Assembly: GCA_965530755.1 (NCBI GenBank)
Contig: CBESNA010000013.1
Location: forward strand, 1-64,000
DNA: 64,000 bases
Source of the DNA: SZUA-35 sp965530755
GTDB lineage: Bacteria > Actinomycetota > Acidimicrobiia > Acidimicrobiales > SZUA-35
Direction of reading: 5' to 3'
Numbering within the stretch: position 1 is the stretch's first letter; every line of letters begins with the position of its first letter. Below the pieces are notes generated by a model, which was given only the letters and a program-made list of their open reading frames with translations, did no database searches and had not been told where the DNA came from. Shown piece by piece: positions 58,796-64,000 of the stretch. The position numbers and the translations under genes were made by a program.

Positions 58796-59565
58796 ACCCG
58801 GCGACGACGCAGGCCCGTGGCCACCGCAAGGGCGCCGGCTCCTGCGACGACGACCCAGAGTGCTGAAGAGGGCAGGGCAGCAGAGGAGTCACCCACTGCG
58901 GTGCCGCCAGCTCCTGCAGCCACCGGGCCGGCCGGCGCCGTACCGGCAGCGACCAGCGTGGCGCAGCCGGCGGGAATGGTGGCTTCGAGCGGGAGCGATG
59001 CGTCGAGGGAGCTTGGAGCGTCGCCGTCGTACTCGCCGCTGCCATCCAGATCGATCCCGTGGACGACAACGATCATGTCTTCCAGGTTGTCAGCGAGTTC
59101 TTGTGGCACTTCGATCGTGCGGCTGTAGTCGTAGCTGCCGCCGCTGGCGACGGGAAAGGCCGTGATGGCGAGGGCATACGACTCGTCCGTCGGACCTTCG
59201 GTCACCAACGAAGCCTTCACCGCGCCATAGGAGGGGACACCCTCGACGGTGCTCACAAGTCCGTCACCGTCGACGTCGAGGGCGTCGGTCGGGCACGAAC
59301 CCTCGTACTCGTACTCGCCGTGGAAGTGCTGCGCATGGACCAGGTCGACCACGCCATCGATGCTCAGGGTGACCTCGGCGCTGGTGCCGGTGAGTGACAC
59401 ACTCACCTCACCACTGAGTCCCGAATCGTTGAGCTGGCCGAAGGTTCCCGTGAACTCCTCGGTGTCCTGGGCCGCTGCAGGTGAGGCGGCGACCAGCGTG
59501 AGCGCAGCTCCAGCTGCCAAGCAGCGGAAGACGTCGCGACGGAGCGAAGATGATGCGGTGTACAT
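58792..59565 (-). CDS. Secreted CHRD-domain protein with sorting-signal-like end
   Basis: The 257-residue protein (ATG 59565, AGAGGGAC upstream) has a signal peptide (RCLAAGAALTLVAASPAAAQ) and a CHRD-type domain (DLVHAQHFHGEYEYEGSCPT). Two Ca-loop-like motifs follow (DVDGDGLVSTVE and DLDGSGEYDGD). The C-terminus has LPSSA, a hydrophobic helix (LWVVVAGAGALAVATG) and LRRRRV, which is the layout of a sortase sorting signal with a non-standard motif. The adjoining class F sortase gene overlaps its stop codon by 4 bp, so enzyme and substrate are probably co-expressed. Confidence 0.82.
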   Translation of the reverse strand: MYTASSSLRRDVFRCLAAGAALTLVAASPAAAQDTEEFTGTFGQLNDSGLSGEVSVSLTGTSAEVTLSIDGVVDLVHAQHFHGEYEYEGSCPTDALDVDGDGLVSTVEGVPSYGAVKASLVTEGPTDESYALAITAFPVASGGSYDYSRTIEVPQELADNLEDMIVVVHGIDLDGSGEYDGDAPSSLDASLPLEATIPAGCATLVAAGTAPAGPVAAGAGGTAVGDSSAALPSSALWVVVAGAGALAVATGLRRRRV

Positions 59566-59664
59566 GGTGAGGTCCCTCTCTTTGTGACGGCGACGCATTC
59601 GGCCGCCGTCCTGTCTCATTCGAAACTAGAGCAACGAGCGACAAGAGGCGACTCGGAGCTCACT

Positions 59665-61326
59665 TCACGCCAGGGCCTTTCCTTTGGACTTCGCCTTCCC
59701 CTTCTTCTTGGCCTTCGCTTTGGACTTGGACTTGGCGGGGGCCTTTGCCTTTGCCTTCGGCTTGGCGCTCGGCACCGTTGGTGCCGACTCGGTGTCGTCG
59801 GCGGTCACTGGTTCGAGCGGGCCTCGGCGCCCGGCCGGCGGCTCTTGGGGCACCGCCCACTCCGCGCCGGTGGCGTCGAAGAGGTTCTTGACCTCGTCGA
59901 TGTGGAGATCGACCAGGTCCCACAGATCGGGAACGAGGTCTCGATCGGCGACGAGACCGAAGTCGAGCCGATCCTCGTAGCTGTGCACGGTGATGTTCAG
60001 GCCCATGCCATTGGCGATCGTCGACACCGGGATGTAGTGATCGAGCTTTGCACCGGCGAAGTAAAGGGGCTGCCGTGGCCCGGGGACATTCGAGATCACG
60101 ACATTGGCCGGCAGCATCACACGATCGGAGAGCCGCGACACCAACCGAACGGCCGCTGTCGCAACAAACGGTGAGGTGAAGTCGGTCGCCTCAGCGAGCG
60201 CGTCGGCCGGAACGAGCTCGAGCTGATGTTTGGCATTGACCATTGCCTGCCGGCAACGGGCGACCCGTTCCACTGGGTCGTCGCAGTCGGTGGGGAGCTC
60301 GGCGAAGATCGACGAGACGCGGTTTGTCCACGGGTCGGCCTCCTCACCGGTTCGGATCGAGACCGGGACCATTGCTCGAAGTGGCGCGTCGGGAAGCGCG
60401 TCGTGGCGGAGCAAGTACTCGCGCAGCGCGCCGGCGCAGATGGCCATCACGACATCGTTGACGGTCCCGCCGGTCGCGTCCTTCAACTGCTTGATGTTCG
60501 AGAGCGACTCCGAACGCATCGCGAAGCGCCGGTGCGGGCCGATCCTCTTGTTCCAAGGAGTGTGCGGAGCCTGGATGGTCGGCATGGAGATCCGCCCCAA
60601 CTGTTCGTCGAGCGCCTCCGCCTGTTCCGATCGGCCGACGGCATTGGCCAGGACCTGCCTCGAGCGAGCAGCGATGCCGCTCAGGCTGTTGAGCCCTGCC
60701 TGATCTGCGAAGTTGCGGACGAGCCGGAGCTGGAGTCTTGCCGCCTTGACCGGGTTCATGGCCAGGTGAGCCGCCGTCTGTTTCAGCAGCTCGGCATCAG
60801 TCGGGATCTCCTCACCCTCCCACTCGATGGGTTCGTATGGCCAGGGCGCATTGGGATCAGGCTGATTGAACATCTGCATCATCATCACGCCGGCCGCGCC
60901 GTCGATGGCTGCGTGATGCGTCTTGCTCAGGATGGCCCACCGTCCGTCGCCGAGTCCCTCGATGACATAGACCTCCCACAGCGGATGACTGCGATCCATC
61001 GGCCGCCCGATGATGCGGGCGACCTGCTCGGCGAGCTGATCGGCGCCTCCCGGAGGAGCGAGGCCGATCTCGCGGACGTGATAGTCGAGGTCGAAGTGAG
61101 GATCGTCGATCCAGTACGGATGGTCGAGCCCAAACGGGACGTCGACCACGCGTCGACGGAACGGCTCGACGTGACCGACGAGGGATCCGAAGCGTTCATG
61201 AACGACTCGATAGGGATCAAAATCGGGCGATGGGCGTTGATAGATACTGAGCCCATTCACGTGCCCGTACGAGGTCGGTGTCTCCATGTAGAGGAACATG
61301 GCATCGAGACCACTGAGTTGTTTCAT
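59665..61326 (-). CDS. Wax ester synthase/DGAT, second copy, Lys-rich tail
   Basis: The 553-residue protein is a full-length WS/DGAT: LSGLDAMFLYMETPTSYGHV at the start, the HHxxxDG motif HHAAIDG (H137 to G143), SNVPGPRQPLYFAG, and the DUF1298 C-terminal domain (GLNITVHSYEDRLDFGLVAD). It makes wax ester or triacylglycerol from acyl-CoA. The last ~35 residues are a Lys/Ala/Ser tail (AKAKAPAKSKSKAKAKKKGK and on), like that of the other copy at 42660-44264 but different in detail. Confidence 0.92.
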   Translation of the reverse strand: MKQLSGLDAMFLYMETPTSYGHVNGLSIYQRPSPDFDPYRVVHERFGSLVGHVEPFRRRVVDVPFGLDHPYWIDDPHFDLDYHVREIGLAPPGGADQLAEQVARIIGRPMDRSHPLWEVYVIEGLGDGRWAILSKTHHAAIDGAAGVMMMQMFNQPDPNAPWPYEPIEWEGEEIPTDAELLKQTAAHLAMNPVKAARLQLRLVRNFADQAGLNSLSGIAARSRQVLANAVGRSEQAEALDEQLGRISMPTIQAPHTPWNKRIGPHRRFAMRSESLSNIKQLKDATGGTVNDVVMAICAGALREYLLRHDALPDAPLRAMVPVSIRTGEEADPWTNRVSSIFAELPTDCDDPVERVARCRQAMVNAKHQLELVPADALAEATDFTSPFVATAAVRLVSRLSDRVMLPANVVISNVPGPRQPLYFAGAKLDHYIPVSTIANGMGLNITVHSYEDRLDFGLVADRDLVPDLWDLVDLHIDEVKNLFDATGAEWAVPQEPPAGRRGPLEPVTADDTESAPTVPSAKPKAKAKAPAKSKSKAKAKKKGKAKSKGKALA

Positions 61327-61527
61327 GAGCGCCTTCCGCCGGCTGTCGAGAACGGTTGTTCGACCGTCACATCCTCGCCGATGGAGACGGCGTCTGCATA
61401 TCGATCACCAGCACTCCTCGTAGTGGAACCCCCCTCTTTCCGTCCGCGCCGCTGACCAGGGGAACTCGGCAGCCGAATGTCAAATGAGGCGACGACTCCG
61501 ACGCCTACCTAACGGGGCCTGCAGCCT

Positions 61528-62205
61528 TCAGTCGATGTCGAAGCAACCAGCAAGCGAGCCCCTCAAGTGCCAGTCATCATTCCTGAGCGTGTCGAGAGCG
61601 CTCCCGACCGTTCGCGCAGCGAGCCGGTCGTTGCCGGCGTCGCGATGCTCTGCTGCGAGCCGGAGCCCTCCCTCGATGACGCTGATCTGACGAGTTTCAG
61701 CGTCGAGACCTGCGAGGTCCGTCGTGTCGAGAAAACGACCCACCACATCAGCCAGAGCGATCAGCTCCGGACCGGTCAGCGATTCAACGGGCCCGGACGA
61801 ACCAACATCGAAGAGCTGACCGTCCAGCAGCTCGTCGAGCTCGGTCGCCAGAATCTGACACGAGACCTCGGGTGATCGGAGTGGCTTGTCGACCGAAGCG
61901 ACCGGGTCAGAGCGGTCGGTGGTCACGCCCCACAACCCGGTCGCGATGATCGCGATGCCAGCGGCAGTGGCCAGCATCCGCCGTCCCAACCGGGGTCGGG
62001 CTGATGCGTTTGCCGACCGATCATCGAGCGAGATCAACTCGGCTCCAGGGTCAACCCCGTCAACCTGCGAGCCATCCCTTGTCCAGCGAGTAGACGCCAC
62101 GATCGGCTCCACCTCGCCCCACACACGTTCGACGAAGTCCACCGACGGCTCGACTTCCTGGAGTTCAACGTCACTGAGTAGCCGTTCGATGTCAGCTCGC
62201 TCCAT
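61528..62205 (-). CDS. Predicted anti-sigma factor, single membrane helix
   Basis: The 225-residue protein (ATG 62205, AAGGAGG upstream) starts with an acidic helical region (MERADIERLLSDVELQEVEP). It has one membrane helix (MLATAAGIAIIATGLWGV) and an extracellular helical domain with no known motif. It overlaps the upstream ECF sigma gene by 14 bp and follows it in the same direction, as anti-sigma factors do. It lacks an obvious zinc-binding HxxxCxxC. The call rests mainly on context. Confidence 0.65.
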   Translation of the reverse strand: MERADIERLLSDVELQEVEPSVDFVERVWGEVEPIVASTRWTRDGSQVDGVDPGAELISLDDRSANASARPRLGRRMLATAAGIAIIATGLWGVTTDRSDPVASVDKPLRSPEVSCQILATELDELLDGQLFDVGSSGPVESLTGPELIALADVVGRFLDTTDLAGLDAETRQISVIEGGLRLAAEHRDAGNDRLAARTVGSALDTLRNDDWHLRGSLAGCFDID

Positions 62206-62707
62206 GTCGGCCTCCTTCGGTAGCTGCGTCGTCGTAGGCCTTGCGGAAGGCTCGGCGAGCCCGAGCGAGGGCCGACTCGATCGCCACCTGCGATCGTCCG
62301 GTTGCGTCAGCGAGTTCGGCGATCGGCATGCCATCGATGTGATGGAGAATCAGCAGGGTGCGATGGCGGTCGTTCAGCCCGTCGAGAGCAGACAGCACGG
62401 CGGTGTTCCGGAGGTCGATCGAGTGATCGGCCGCTGGCGCAGACGTCCGACCGAATCGCTCGACCACGAGATGCGCCTTCGACTTCCGAATCGATTGAGC
62501 TCGCCAGCGATCGATGACCTTGTTCTTGCACACGGAGATCAACCACCCGGTCGTGAGCTCACGCCCGACGTGATCTCGATGGGCGAGCGCTGCCGCTTGG
62601 AACACGTCCGCCGTGACGTCTTCAGCGTCGGCTGGGCCGAGCCGTTGCGCAGCGAACGAGAAGACGACCCGCACGTTCGCTCGGTAGAACGCCTCGAAGT
62701 CTGCCAC
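62192..62707 (-). CDS. ECF-family RNA polymerase sigma factor
   Basis: The 171-residue protein has sigma region 2 (MADFEAFYRANVRVVFSFAA, DAEDVTADVFQAAALAHRDH, GWLISVCKNKVIDRWRAQ) and region 4 (DRHRTLLILHHIDGMPIAEL, RSQVAIESALARARRAFRKA). It is a short ECF sigma factor. The downstream gene, overlapping by 14 bp, looks like its anti-sigma. The divergent lipoprotein gene at 62883 may be a target, by position only. Confidence 0.9.
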   Translation of the reverse strand: MADFEAFYRANVRVVFSFAAQRLGPADAEDVTADVFQAAALAHRDHVGRELTTGWLISVCKNKVIDRWRAQSIRKSKAHLVVERFGRTSAPAADHSIDLRNTAVLSALDGLNDRHRTLLILHHIDGMPIAELADATGRSQVAIESALARARRAFRKAYDDAATEGGRHGAS

Positions 62708-62882
62708 GGTGGGCGTAGCGGTCCTTGCTCCGTCGGAGCCTGTGGTCCGGTCGGTGCCGGAGAGAGAGTGGGGCGTCGAGGTGATGAGAGTTCCATCGAT
62801 TCACGACCAACGGAGCTGTCGGTCGGAAAAAGAATCGTCCCACGATCGACGGCTCGGCGCGTGCTGGATCGATGGAGGTGGC

Positions 62883-64000
62883 ATGGGACCGACCCGCCGA
62901 TTCATGTTCATCAGCTGCTTCTGCCTTGTCGCAGCTGCTTGCCAATCAACCGATCAGACCGATCTCCTCGCCGAAAATACGACGACCTCGGCGACTGAGG
63001 ACACGACGACCTCGATCGCCACTGCCGACTCAGTCGTGGAGGCGGCTGACCAGCAAGCAGCGACCGAGGCCGACTTCGACATCTGGTACGCCGACGTCGA
63101 CAAGGCAGTCGACGACTATCAGGCCGCCTTGAACGCTGACTTCGCTGCCGGCTTCGATCGCTTGGTTGAAGGCGAGCGACAGTTCGCTGTCTTCGGGGAG
63201 TTCTTCGTTTCCACCGCAGCGATCAGCCGGGTTGCCCTCGACACGTTGCCCGCTTCGCTGGGCGACACCGAACTCGACCCGCTGTATACCGCGTTCGTGG
63301 CCAGCGTCGAGCAGAAGGCGGTAGGCAATGAGGCAGGCGCCGAGGTCTACGAGGGTGATCCTGATGCGTTTGAGGAGGCCTTCAACTCGCCCTTCGAGCC
63401 GGGCGACATCTTCGCCCAACGAGACGATGCGGCTGTCGAGTTCGAGCGTGCGTGCCTGGCCCTGAGCGAGGCCGCAACGGCGCTTGGCCAAGAGCCTCTC
63501 GACTGCTTCGGGCTGGAGAACACCGTCGAGCCGGAGGCAACGGGTGATGACTTCGTGGTCCTCGAGGTTGGAGACTCAGTCGATCTGCAGATCGGGGAAG
63601 TGGCGCTCACCTACGAAGCGACGGTCACCACAGAACGCGCCGACTGGGGCGATGACTGGTTGGCTGCGAACGACCAGCCGGGCTACCAACGAACGTGGTG
63701 GCTCGGCATGCCCGAGGGCCTTGCCGACCCGAACGGAGAGCTCGCGCTGGAGACAGTCCTCGAGGCAGTTCCGTTCTCGCTCGATCTCGATCCGTGGTTG
63801 GCTGACTTCCAAGCGATCTCGGTACTCAGCTCAGGCGAAGACCAGATCGGCGGGTTGGAAGCTCGATACTGGGACATCTACATCGACGCAGCAGCGCTCG
63901 AGCCGTTCGCCGACCCGATCATCGCTGTGGTGAAGGCGAACGCCGGGAACCCGGTGGGCGGCATACAGCTTGCATTCGACGCCGGATGGCGGATGTGGAC
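62883..64000 (+). CDS. Predicted lipoprotein, 3' end outside window
   Basis: From ATG 62883 an open frame runs to the right edge (about 372 codons visible). It has a lipoprotein signal (RRFMFISCFCLVAAAC, Cys20) and a Thr-rich linker (TTTSATEDTTTSIATADS). A domain rich in Glu/Asp/Ala helices follows (WYADVDKAVDDYQAALNADF), then a beta-rich part (VGDSVDLQIGEVALTYEATV). No family is recognised. It is divergent from the ECF sigma gene. Confidence 0.8.
   Translation, partial: MGPTRRFMFISCFCLVAAACQSTDQTDLLAENTTTSATEDTTTSIATADSVVEAADQQAATEADFDIWYADVDKAVDDYQAALNADFAAGFDRLVEGERQFAVFGEFFVSTAAISRVALDTLPASLGDTELDPLYTAFVASVEQKAVGNEAGAEVYEGDPDAFEEAFNSPFEPGDIFAQRDDAAVEFERACLALSEAATALGQEPLDCFGLENTVEPEATGDDFVVLEVGDSVDLQIGEVALTYEATVTTERADWGDDWLAANDQPGYQRTWWLGMPEGLADPNGELALETVLEAVPFSLDLDPWLADFQAISVLSSGEDQIGGLEARYWDIYIDAAALEPFADPIIAVVKANAGNPVGGIQLAFDAGWRMW

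Noticed and set aside
1..64000. tRNA, rRNA, insertion sequences, prophage or toxin-antitoxin genes
   Set aside because: I saw no conserved RNA sequence, transposase, integrase or typical toxin pair. The DUF222/HNH protein alone is not evidence of a mobile element.

Overview
The window is a stretch of GC-rich chromosome from an actinobacterium. Wax-ester synthase/DGAT paralogues, a mycobacterial-type lprG/P55 pair, a SigK/RskA locus, many lipobox lipoproteins, F420-type PPOX and mycothiol-type DinB-like proteins, a DUF222/HNH protein and a class F sortase all point to Actinomycetota. The mixture fits Acidimicrobiia (Ilumatobacter-like) better than true mycobacteria, but this is inference from gene content. 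Genes are tightly packed, ATGA or GTGA stop/start overlaps are frequent, and GTG starts are common. I saw no rRNA, tRNA, CRISPR array, insertion sequence or prophage.

Layout. 1-3.1 kb: the 5' part of a secreted DUF11-repeat protein (runs off the left edge) and a lipoprotein. 3.3-6.6 kb: an FAD oxidoreductase translationally coupled to a TauD-like dioxygenase, then a convergent kinase-NUDIX fusion. 7-10.5 kb: an RsbQ hydrolase coupled to an RsbP-like PAS-GAF-GAF-GAF-PP2C phosphatase. 10.4-19 kb: a divergent stress block with KhtTU-type cation/proton antiporter, four tandem universal stress proteins, a LapA-like membrane protein and a P-type ATPase. 19-28 kb: secreted proteins, a methyltransferase, DUF222/HNH, an MBL hydrolase, PhzF, and a TetR/oxidoreductase pair around a perfect 15+15 palindrome. 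27.6-30.3 kb: a 16-bp minisatellite, RidA, a miniature cytochrome P450 and a GrdB-family selenoprotein with an in-frame UGA.

30-38 kb: a secreted EEP phosphatase, a homocysteine methyltransferase-like protein, a duplicated ABM-domain membrane protein, and a sigK-rskA-molybdopterin oxidoreductase-fasciclin locus with two near-identical SigK-type promoter motifs. 38-47.9 kb: lipid metabolism (two PlsC-type acyltransferases, two acyl-CoA synthetases, WS/DGAT, esterases) around a TetR gene. 47.9-54.5 kb: carbonic anhydrase, a lipoprotein, a WYL regulator with its palindromic site, a PPOX enzyme, the lprG/P55-like operon and a PfkB kinase. 54.6-64 kb: SRPBCC, DGPF plus an ECF42-type sigma factor, a Tat-exported protein split by an in-frame UGA, a sortase with a likely substrate, a second WS/DGAT, an ECF sigma/anti-sigma pair and a lipoprotein cut by the right edge.

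The strongest finding is the selenoprotein at 29110-30264. An ordinary gene caller would split or truncate it, but the two halves lie in one frame around UGA 29563-29565. The 17-nt hairpin begins after exactly 11 nt, as in the classical bacterial SECIS. The rest of the selenocysteine machinery is not in this window.
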